A stretch of 64,000 nt of DNA from Tetracladium setigerum (Eukaryota > Ascomycota > Leotiomycetes > Helotiales). The notes beneath the pieces were generated by a model. That model was not told the origin of the DNA and did no database searches. It saw only the letters and a list, made by a program, of their open reading frames with translations. Every line of letters starts with the position of its first letter. Position 1 is the first letter of the stretch. The stretch covers positions 1,736,001 to 1,800,000 of the forward strand of contig PZJY01000012.1 of NCBI GenBank assembly GCA_031472005.1. Reading direction: 5' to 3'. This document shows positions 23,647 through 32,952 of this stretch, piece by piece. The position numbers were made by a program, and so were the translations under genes.

Positions 23647-25050
23647 CTAAATGAGAAACTGCACAACAACTGTAAGAAGAAAGAGCCAGAAACCAGACTT
23701 TGACCCCGTCTTCAAATCTCGAACACCCAAGCTGACCACTTCCGGAATCGTCCCATTATTCAATCCACCACTTCCCCCGCCTGTCCCATCAACCTCCAGC
23801 CTCTCCGCGAACCGCATCTCGTCCCTTCCAAAATCAAAAACTGACACTACACTCTTCAAGAACGGCGTCCCAAGAATGTGGAGCGAAATACCCGACTGCT
23901 CCCCCAAAATATCCGCGTCCAAAAACGCAGACGTGCAACTTCCATCTGCGTTCTCCACGATCGTATCTCTCGGATCCATATTGATCATCACATCTTTACT
24001 GAAAGACAATCCAAATTTCGGAAGGGTGGCATTGCATGCTACATCGTACAATCCAGAAAGCTCGAAATCTGCAGCGGGTGTCGCGGGTGGATCGAAGGCG
24101 TTACTGAGAGCGAGTGCTACATCTCGCGGAACAAAGTTGAAGAAGTTCCCAGAGTCTACCAGAGCTTGGAACGGATTTTGTGAAATATTTGCGTTGACGG
24201 ATGTGCTGGTGACACTGAGGGCCCAGTAGGACTTCTGACCAGTTTGGTTGTTCGTGAAAAACGGAGGGATCACTTCCAGAACCTCAACTGGTGCGATTGC
24301 GAATGTAGAATTATGGGCCACAGGAGGAAGGGTACCGAGGCTGAGAAAGCCACCGTCGCCGTTTGAAACATTGACTGGCGTTCTGTTGATCGCAAGGCTG
24401 AAGAATGGTGGGATGGAACCTTGTTTGTAGAGATTTATGAAGAAGGGATTGTACGGAATGCGATTTTCCCAGAATGAGAATGAGTCGTTTGGATAATTTG
24501 TGCCTGGGTGTGCAGATGTGAGAAATGGGTAGGCGAGACCTATAACTCCGCTGTCGTTTCCATCGCCGATATCTGTAACTCTATCTACGACTCCAATTTG
24601 CTGTTTCTCAACAGTCAAGCCACCGAGCGTCACGGTTTCAAATCCGACAATTCCACTGGCGATACCAGATCCATACTTGACACCGAAAGATTGATTGGCA
24701 ATGGGTTCAAAGGTAGAAGATGGTTCGTAGGCTTTGTTGAAGCGGCAGCTGGCTTGCGGAAGGATGGAGTTGTTACTGAAATTAAGGCATTGGAAGCCTG
24801 TGCGTGGGAGCCAGAGGTCGCTACTTCCTGCGTCGAGGAACATGGAGAAGTTTTGGCCGCCGACTGTCACTGCTACGTCGAGGAAGGTACCTTCCAAGGT
24901 GTATGTTGCTTTGAGGGGGATGGTGACGCCTGTGTTGTTCGTATTGCGGAGTTGGAGACCATTCGGTGAAGGATTAGAACGGAAAGATGTGTATGTCGCA
25001 GTTGCAATTGCTGCATATTCTGCATATAGAGCAATAAAACTTGCTTTCAT
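23647..25050 (-). CDS. Secreted/GPI-type aspartic protease (pepsin family A1)
   Basis: Single exon, 467 aa, ATG at 25050. The N-terminus has a short hydrophobic stretch (FIALYAEYAAIATA), compatible with a weak signal peptide. The first catalytic motif is FLDAGSSDLW (Asp73, DAGS instead of the usual DTGS). The second is ALVDSGNFFNFVP (Asp299, DSGN instead of DSGT/DTGT). Flap-region residues (VKYGSGIASG) and the GVIGLAYP loop also match pepsins. The C-terminus has a Gly/Asn-rich linker followed by a hydrophobic tail (GFWLFLLTVVVQFLI), as in GPI-anchored yapsin-like enzymes. Many Asn-X-Ser/Thr sites agree with secretion. It diverges from the Zn2Cys6 regulator, with 712 bp between starts. Activity is likely but untested given both motif changes. 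Confidence 0.88.
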   Translation of the reverse strand: MKASFIALYAEYAAIATATYTSFRSNPSPNGLQLRNTNNTGVTIPLKATYTLEGTFLDVAVTVGGQNFSMFLDAGSSDLWLPRTGFQCLNFSNNSILPQASCRFNKAYEPSSTFEPIANQSFGVKYGSGIASGIVGFETVTLGGLTVEKQQIGVVDRVTDIGDGNDSGVIGLAYPFLTSAHPGTNYPNDSFSFWENRIPYNPFFINLYKQGSIPPFFSLAINRTPVNVSNGDGGFLSLGTLPPVAHNSTFAIAPVEVLEVIPPFFTNNQTGQKSYWALSVTSTSVNANISQNPFQALVDSGNFFNFVPRDVALALSNAFDPPATPAADFELSGLYDVACNATLPKFGLSFSKDVMINMDPRDTIVENADGSCTSAFLDADILGEQSGISLHILGTPFLKSVVSVFDFGRDEMRFAERLEVDGTGGGSGGLNNGTIPEVVSLGVRDLKTGSKSGFWLFLLTVVVQFLI

Positions 25051-25762
25051 GATGACGAGACGGCTGGTTGTTGTTAAGAGAGAAGTGATTTGTGCTCCTG
25101 AAGAAGGCGGAGGTTGAAGCGAAGGAAAGTTGAGAGAGAAGGATGTCTGGAAAATGTTGATCGATGGAATATAGAAAATTCGGAGAAGCGATTGTTCTCT
25201 TTATACGAGTTCAGCAGACAAATTATACCCCGGATTTCGCAGGTATGTAGGCTGTGTGCCTAGATGCTCTGCGGTGTGGTTGGATACCACGTACACGGCG
25301 TTGCTGGGTGTGACCGCATAAACGGATTATTGATGCATTTAACGACGGGATGCATGGTATACGGAGGCATGTATCCGAAAAGATCTGTCCAACGGTGTTT
25401 TTGAGTTACATTGACTCCATAAGGCTCCTTGAGGCTCTCTGTCACTTCGCTTGGCGAGCCTCGCTTGAGACCGTAAGCTTGCTGACTCATCACCCCGCGG
25501 ATCCACCTATACGCTGTAACCAGTAAGCGATATTCTCGAACGTTGATCGACCGGGTATTTCATCCACTGAACATTGTGCCGCATGCTTTCGAGTATGCCC
25601 GCGCATGGCACAGTGCTCAGCCATCGTGAAGAATATTCTTTAAAAGTCGGATGCTGGACCAGAGTGCTTCCATGATCCCATCCAAAATTGACCATGTGCA
25701 AGAACGTGGCGGTTTCTGTACGATACAGCCAGAGGCTTGCTTTTATTCTGCTTAAGTAAACG
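25051..25762. promoter_or_regulatory. Shared promoter of aspartic protease and Zn2Cys6 factor
   Basis: 712 bp between divergent start codons. It contains a CGG-N10-CCG inverted triplet at 25362-25377, the type of site bound by Zn2Cys6 dimers. Which gene it serves cannot be told from sequence. Confidence 0.5.
25362..25377. promoter_or_regulatory. CGG-N10-CCG site
   Basis: CGG at 25362-25364 and CCG at 25375-25377 with a 10-nt spacer. Inverted CGG triplets are the classic target of fungal Zn2Cys6 dimers (the Put3 spacing is 10). It lies about 310 bp from the protease start and 385 bp from the factor start. Binding is inference. Confidence 0.4.
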
Positions 25763-27405
25763 ATGTCGGAGCGTACAGTGAGGAAGTCGTATGTAAGGGC
25801 TTGGGCACCGAAGCGGAAGACCGGATGTATTACGTGCAAGTACGTTAGATCAAGCATGATTCGTTTATTTTTCATGCGGCTCCCAATGTGGTTCTAATGG
25901 AGACGCGTGGAAATCTCTACGAGCTTGCTGGTCGTGAAATGAATGGAGTTTGGTCCCATTCTACATCATACTTTGATCGTCCTGGGAATTACCAAAGACT
26001 AGCTGACACTTAACCTAGAATACGCCATATCAAGTGTGATGAAGGCAAGCCTTCATGCAAGAAATGCTTGAGCACCGGCCGAAAGTGTGACGGGTACGCA
26101 CCAGCTCCTTTGAAGTGGGCGACTGGATTGAGCGCTCCAGATCATGTGAGCAATACCTCGCCAGCACTACATTATCCGTCGCATTTCCAAAACTCCGACC
26201 CAGGAGAGCATCGTGCATTTGACTACTTCATCAACTGTACCGCTCCACAGCTTTGTGGCTACTTCTCTCCGGAGATCTGGTCACAGTATATGCCCAGGTT
26301 GAGTTTCAATCAACCTGCTCTGAGACATGCCATCATTGCTATTGCAGCAGTTCACGAGGGTTACACAATTGGTTCCGGGAGCACGAGGAGCTGTGATCCC
26401 CAGGATATCTACTCTTTTGCATTGAAGCAATACTCGATGTCTGTCACAAATCTGCAAAAGGCCATCTCATCCCAGCCGGACGATCTTGAACCAATTCTTT
26501 TATGCTGCGCGCTATTCGTATGCTTCGATAGTCTGCGTGGCCACTACTCGGCAGCCATGACCCACTTGAATGCCGGAATGAAGTTGTTGATACAGAATGG
26601 TGGCAGAACGATCTCGGAAAAATCTGTTTTCCGAAAGGAAATCGTTGGTGTTTTCACTGCACTCGGGCTCCAAGCCGGCACCTACATTGACAGTGTTCTT
26701 CCTGATGACACAAGCAATTTGTGGCATAATATCGGATTGATCAATGGGAATCATGATTTCTCGAACTTCAATACCATATACGACGCACGACTTAGCCTTC
26801 AGATGATATTGTGCGATTTCATGGCCCACCACACCCGCTTCCAGGCTCAAGTACTGCAATTCGAGAGCGATTCAATACCACTATATCATCGAAATTTCGA
26901 CATCATGCCACCATTCAATGTGATGAGCGATCTCTCAGTTTGGTCTCGAGCCTTCGACTCGATGATGGACCAGAAGAATATTGCAAGCTTGTCAAGTCAG
27001 GACCTTCGAGGATCCATTCTGTTAAAGTTACACCATGCAACAGTAACAGCCATGGCAAATCAAGCAATACTAGGAACATATGGATCCACTGATCAAGATC
27101 TGGTCGCACCGCATGAAGCAACAGTGAAGCTTTCGCGATCACTCATTGAAGCTACTGCTAGTTCTGCTCGAAATACGGCAACTATCTCCTCAGATCTTGT
27201 TCTCATTGGGCCTCTCTTCGCAACCATTTCAGGGTGCACAGTTCCTCGACTCCGGTGGGAAGCTCTTGCTCTTCTCAAATCCGTGCCAAGGCGGGAGGGG
27301 ATGTGGGATGCGGATATTGTAGCGCGTATTGGGATGAGAGTTTTGAATCTTGAAGAGGAAATGTCGTCGCCGGGGAGAACGCATTCGAGGAAGTTCAAAC
27401 TTTGA
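25763..27405 (+). CDS. Zn2Cys6 (C6) transcription factor
   Basis: Exon 1 is 25763-25839 and exon 2 is 26019-27405 (487 aa). The 179-nt intron (GTACGT/CCTAG) lies inside the zinc cluster, a frequent position. The start ATG opens MSERTVRKSYVRAWAPKRKT. The binuclear cluster is complete (C22, C25, C32, C39, C42, C49; C-x2-C-x6-C-x6-C-x2-C-x6-C) with basic residues KIRHIK between. The middle region (AFDYFINCTAPQLCGYFSPE, ALRHAIIAIAAVHEGY) matches the fungal-specific factor domain. After the stop at 27405 a second frame stays open to 27563 and looks coding (TAVRVSSREHELCDLGRK). One more base near 27397-27403 would extend the protein to 540 aa, so the C-terminus shown may be false. It probably acts in the nucleus; targets are unknown. 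Confidence 0.85.
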
Positions 27406-27966
27406 AGTTTACGGCTGTCCGAGTTTCGTCTCGTGAGCATGAGCTTTGTGATCTTGGACGGAAATTGGTCGTAGATCTTGATTATGATCGGACGAACTCG
27501 AAGGGAGAGAAAGTGTCGACTTCGGAAAGAGTTATTGGGAAGGATCGTGTCGGGATCCTTTGATTTGAGGAGTTTGGTTTTTGGATGAAAGGAAGTATTT
27601 AGGAGTTTTAGGCTCTAAAGTGTTGACTGGGCAATAGCCTGTCATTTGTATGCTGAACAGGCGAGCCTTGGCATTTGAACCCACCCCTCAAAGTATCTTC
27701 TCTACGGATATAATACAACAAAGCCTAGAGTCTATAGCACTGAAATAGATCACAAATTTGCGGCGCTCGCGTTGCTGTTGGATTTACTCCATCGTGATTG
27801 GCTCCTGATGAGGTATGGTACAGCACATCAGCGCGCGGGGTTATTTTTGAGGTTGTACAAACGCGCCAGCCTCGCTGGCAATGCATAAGTCCATCTTCTT
27901 CCTCATCAAACTTTTCATCCATTCTCTACGTGTTTGCTTCGTTCAGTCTCGAAATTAAATAGAAAA
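27406..27966. other. Intergenic; probable 3' coding remainder to 27563
   Basis: 27406-27563 probably belongs to the transcription factor in a shifted frame (see its entry). The rest is 3' flank and the promoter of the next plus-strand gene. Confidence 0.45.
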
Positions 27967-29165
27967 ATGGCCACATTAGCTAGCGCTGATGCCGCAACAC
28001 TGTCAAGGTACTTTACATACACCAATCCACAGCTACCATACTTGATCATGATATATTCTAACGTGATTTTCTTAGTATCTTGACATCCAATCTACTTACC
28101 CTCCTGCCAAGCAACTCCGAAGTTCCCGTCCAAATTCACGAGCAGCTCCTTCATTCTGTATCTGAGAGTCTCTACACGGCTGTCCAGGGAGAAGGCGAAG
28201 GGCCAGGATCTGGACCGAAAGTGTACAAGTTTCCCAAGCAAAACGATGGACTATATATAGAAATCACAAAGGAGTTATTGATTTGCTTTGCGAGATGGGC
28301 GTACATTGGTGATTATTCGACTGAGCTAGTGGGAATTTCGTCGTTTGTGGACAGAAGCCCTCCACCACCACCACTACCACCTCTTGATCCTCTTGTTCCT
28401 CTTGTTCCTCTTGTGGATGAAGTTGTAGCCGAAGAAACCGGTGGACCTAGTGTCAAGTCTAGCCGTTTTTGGGTCAAGGGAGTGAAAGGCGATAAATCCA
28501 CATGGCGACTGGCCAAGGCCAAAAAAGGCGACTCTTCTGTACAGCCTTCAGAGTTACCACCACCAGACTCTCAGCCACAGGTGGAGACTTCCTCTGAGTA
28601 CATAAATTCGTGGGGATTGCCTCAAGGCATGAGTAAGAAGAAGGAGGATGTGCAGCAACATGTCGATAATGGCGATGGCATCGAAGTGGCAACGCAACCT
28701 GAGTTCCTATCTGGCGAATACGAGCAAATCCCGGAAGACGCCAACCTGAACCACAAATCACCCATCCCCGACAATGGGAAGAACAATGAATCTCCTACTG
28801 ATCTAGAAGAACCACTCACAGCGCTGGCTCTCCATATTCAGATCTACGTCTTCGCCAATACCCACCTGATTTCTTCTTTGAAAGACGTCTCCAAACGAAA
28901 GATCACTGAATACCTCAAGAAAGTCAAAGACACCGGATTTCAAGATATGTATACGACCGAAATGTTTGATCTCCTCGACTATGCCTCGAGCAATCTTTCG
29001 AAAGAAGATATGCTTCTCACCTGGCTGGCGAGATATGGAAGTTGGAATCTGGAGGCTCTCAGGTTGAATACTAAAAGACTTGACAAGTTACTAAGCGACG
29101 GGAAGTTCGCTGGGCTGTTGATTAGATATGTTGCTCCGAGCACAGATCCCTTTCACTTTGGGTAA
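27967..29165 (+). CDS. BTB/POZ-like fungal protein (376 aa)
   Basis: Exon 1 is 27967-28007 and exon 2 is 28076-29165. The 68-nt intron has GTACTT/CTTAG ends and a TTCTAAC-like branch. The short first exon codes MATLASADAATLS. The start of exon 2 holds helical and strand segments followed by LLICFARWAYIGDYSTEL, which resembles the end of fungal BTB domains where a W-x-Y-x-G-x-Y motif is common. A Pro-rich stretch and a Ser/Glu-rich linker follow. The C-terminal third (HIQIYVFANTHLISSLKDVS, then KITEYLK) is the helical region usually seen after the BTB in this fungal class. Such proteins are presumed protein-interaction modules, but the role here is unknown. The assignment is by motif only. Confidence 0.65.
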
Positions 29166-30093
29166 TCTGCAATTTTTGGACGATTACTAGACTGGTGGTA
29201 TGTGATGGTTGGGTTCTTCTGAGGCTTGTTGACTCTCGGGCGATTTCTAGATTGAACAAGGTAGAACAGCAGCAATTAACAAGGTTTTTTTCTCTCTCTC
29301 AATAATCTGGAGGTATCCAAGACGTATTATAGTAGATGCGGAATACTGTTGTGACCACTCCAGTGACGGTTCTACAATGACGTGGCAGGGTGATGAAGAG
29401 CGAAGAGGGCATTTGGTTACGCCATTTCATAGGGTGCCCAACTTCGAAGCAGGCAGACATGCAGGTCTTGGATAACTTTGTCAACTTATCTCATCTAACC
29501 AACTCTGTACAGATCTCTTACGCCGGTTCGATTCCGGGTATATTGCAAATGGTAAGGCTAGCACCCGAAAGTGGTGTCAGTTGGCAAGGACTTTGATTTG
29601 TTTAAACACGAATTACTCCACCAACCAGCTACAAATCTTTCATTTTGGTACAGTTACTATTCCAGGCTCGTTTGCACAATTTATCGACTGTGCTTTCATA
29701 TGATATTGCGGTGCTGCATGGAAGACGGACCGTACCTAGGAATCCGTTGAGAATGCGGCTGCAAGAGCCAAGCTGAAGCTTTCGAGCTGTTTCGCCCCCT
29801 ATAAAAGCTTGGAGGGCAAATCTGTCTGGCCATCGAAAATTCCTGTCGAAAAGCCGCCTCGCGTGTGGATATCTCATTGGTAGCATTGCATGCGTGACCA
29901 GCCCTGCAAACCTATCATTGTTTACTTTCCAACCTGTTCTCATTACCTTGCATGATATGGCGTGGGTGGTTGCACAAACAAGGCTGTGATCTCGACCAAC
30001 ATTAAAGATGCGAACCCCGCTCAAAAATGGCCATACCAGAATCTAATTCATACGACTCCTACTTGTCCGGATTGATTATCTCACACCTGAGCC
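29166..30093. other. Intergenic, ~0.93 kb, with an orphan B-box
   Basis: Between the BTB-like gene and the N-domain gene. It contains GGTTCGATTCC at 29525-29535, a perfect Pol III B-box without an A-box or tRNA fold. A 131-codon minus-strand ORF (29629-30024) begins with TTG and is not called. Confidence 0.45.
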
Positions 30094-32092
30094 ATGGAAG
30101 TTGTCGGCAGTGTCGCCAGTGTAGTCGGCATCGTTGCCTTCACCGGCAAAATCCTTGAAAGCGCGGTCAAACTCAAGAACTTCATCGACGATGTGAAAGA
30201 CGCACCGGCGGAATGTGTTTCTACTCTTGAATATATTCAACTCCTTGCCATCTCCCTTCAACACTTTGACGAAGATTTCCCGCCCGAATTACAGGATTCG
30301 CAAATTGCGAAGCATCGGCAGAATTGCCACAAATCATGCAATCAGGCTTTGAAAGAACTGCAGACTATCTTGAAGATTTTCCAAGTACAGATGGATAAGA
30401 GGAGAACCTTTGCTCGGACGAAAATGGTGCTGAATAAGCCACATATCGATAAAATAAAGGAAAAACTTCGAGATGCGCAAAGATGCCTGACTTTGACACA
30501 GATGGCGTATACTGAGTAGGTTGACTGAGAAGGATCCCAAAATTAATGCCTCAAGACTGATACTTGACAGAGCTTTGAGAGAAAAACGGGAGAGTCAACG
30601 CCATGAGGTTGTGCTCAGTGAATTCCAGGAAGTTAAAGCTCTGATTCTGGTTGCACAGAGTGCTGTTTTACCGCGACGCCAGGCTACAGAAACACTCTCC
30701 ATTGCTACCGGATCACGAGATCGAGACTTGAAGACTGGCTTAGCCAAGTACACGTACTCTTTTCAATTTCCCAGCTGGTTGCCATTCTCATGGAGATCTG
30801 CTGATTTCAATGTTTGGACAACGTCTTATCGAATGGGCTGGCAACTCAATGATCGTCCATATAGAAGAATATACATGGATGATCCAGCGGTGGTGTGTTG
30901 TAAAACCGGCGATGTGTTAGGATTGCAAAAATTACTGGATTGCCGTCAAGCTACGGCCGATGACATCGTGGTAGATCATGAGATCCGGATTTGGTCTCGT
31001 TCTAGTAGTTCTTCGCTGCTAACGGTAAGCTGACCTGAATGTTGTCATATCATTACTAAAACCAAGTAGATTGCAATTTGCGAAGCACAGTACAGTATTG
31101 GTCTCTTTCTCCTCGAACGAGGCGCCTGCCAAGAAGCGCGATCTGAGAAGATTCTGGAAGATCTCGAAGTCTGGAATTTCGTCAGCTATGAGAAGCGGCA
31201 GGAATCAAGGGACTATAATGACCCTCTGGACGAATATATCTACGTTGTGCAGAAGACGTTAGAGGTAAAAGAGGCAGATAACGTACAAGATATTCAAGAT
31301 TTTTTTGGTCGTGAGCATAATGACATTAGATACACGATGGTTCGGCTGATAGGACTGAATAACTTGTCTTGGAATGAATTCGATTTGGTACATCGCTGGC
31401 GAGCCTTCGAAATAAATTTTTGGCATAAAGGCGTCGCCAGTTCATTTGGTACATTTCTCCAGGGTGTGACAGTTGAGCAGCTGGATACCCAACTTAAGAA
31501 AATCGGACGAGGTTCCCTTTTGAAACAGATGATCTCGATATTTGCACACACAGGGATGATTAAAAGATATCCTGAAGATGGGCTCTTTTTCAAAACCATT
31601 ATCTCGAGTTACTTCACTGCTCAATGGAAGACATCCGGTATACGTTTACATGGGTCCCTTTTAGTAGCTGATCTTAGAGCTCACTTATTGCCGTACATGA
31701 ATGCTGCACGCAGTGGCTTTTGGAAGGGTGATTTCCGAGTGGCTTTTTCCAGATGGATATTATTGCTAGATGATATGGAAATGGATCTTCAAAAATATGG
31801 GCAAATGGAAACGGATATACTACAAAAAGCGGAAGCGTGCGTAGGAATTTCTGGCACTACTTGGTATCTTCATGCATGGAGGATCACCCGCCTCCACATT
31901 ACCGCCTTTGAATATGGTGCCAGACCAGAAGAGTGGAAGTTATGGTTTACACCTGTTCTTCAGAATTGGTTCAAAGATTTCTGGAATATGGTGGAGAATC
32001 CAGAGCCAAAGATTCCGGGCGCTTTTGTTGAGGATTCAAAGTCATACGCCTATTTGAATTACGATAGCGATGATACCGATTATGGAGATTGA
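30094..32092 (+). CDS. SesA/N-domain-type protein with degenerate ankyrin repeats, no NOD
   Basis: Three exons: 30094-30515, 30571-31024 and 31070-32092 (632 aa). The introns are 55 and 45 nt, with GTAGGT/GACAG and GTAAGC/GTAG ends. The N-terminus (MEVVGSVASVVGIVAFTGKI, then LKNFIDDVKDAPAEC) is the hydrophobic helix plus amphipathic helices of the fungal N/SesA-type domain found at the head of fungal NOD-like (STAND) receptors. In place of a NACHT or NB-ARC domain there is a linker (FPSWLPFSWRS) and two degenerate ankyrin-like repeats (CKTGDVLGLQKLLD; EAQYSIGLFLLERGACQEA). A ~300-residue Trp-rich helical C-terminus of unknown fold ends in an acidic tail. Domain names are from motif recognition. 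A role in heterokaryon incompatibility or innate-type response is inferred from the N-domain only. Confidence 0.75.
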
Positions 32093-32952
32093 AGATAACT
32101 CGTGGGTGTACGTTACATCATCGATAAATTTCTCAAAAATAGAATACAAATCAAAAAGACACATCGGATACGCCATCAATCATGCAGTGCAGTAGTAAAA
32201 TTAGATAGTAGGAAAAGAGAGTTGCGCCAGAAGAAGGCGGCATGACATGTAATTCTAACTAGAGCGCCCTCTCTCTTGATCCTGAAAACTCTCCTGCTTT
32301 TGAAAAGTGAGATTTACCTCGTGAATGGGGTAGCACCAGTCTTGATGCTACTCACTCCTCAACTTGAACACACTTTCTTGAACACCTACTCTAGACTCTC
32401 TCTCTCTCTCTCTCTCTCTCCCCTCTCTCCTGCATCCTGCATCCTGTTTACACACCCTCCCTCTCCCTCCCCTCCCTCTTCATATATCACACAACTCAAC
32501 ATCACTCACTCAACTCACTCACACTCACAGTATCAAATAAAAGATGGGTAGAAGGCTATCCACTAATCAACCAAACCATCAATCCATTAATCAATAGAGT
32601 AGAGTAGAATAAAAAGTATAATAGGTAGTAATCGTATAACAAGAAGAAGTAAGTAGTAGTAGAAGAAGAAAAAAACGCCATGCTATGCTATTGTAATCAA
32701 TCGTTTTTCCCTCCCTCCGTCTTCTCTCTTCTCTTCTCTCTTTTTTCACACACAATCACACACACGCCTGGTTTTAAAATAATCTAACAGTTCCACTTTC
32801 CATCTCTCCCCTTCATCTTTTCCCTTCATCTCCACCACCACCATATCAATCAACCCCGTAAAAAAACTCCCCCTCCCCCCTCCCCCCTCCTAACTCTCCC
32901 CAACCCCCTTCCATAGTCTCCATAATCCCCACCCACCCCATCAAAAAACCTC
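32093..32952. other. Convergent, strongly pyrimidine-biased intergenic region
   Basis: Between the N-domain gene and the 3' end of MOT1. The plus strand is rich in C and T, with a (CT)n run at 32396-32420 and C/T tracts at 32700-32760 and 32800-32900. It is probably 3' UTR and terminator sequence of MOT1 on the minus strand (A/G-rich there). No gene. Confidence 0.45.
32396..32420. repeat. (CT)n microsatellite
   Basis: About 12 uninterrupted CT units, within a non-coding pyrimidine-rich tract. Confidence 0.85.

Noticed and set aside
29629..30024. 131-codon minus-strand ORF upstream of the N-domain gene
   Set aside because: Opens with TTG and has no recognisable motif; likely chance.
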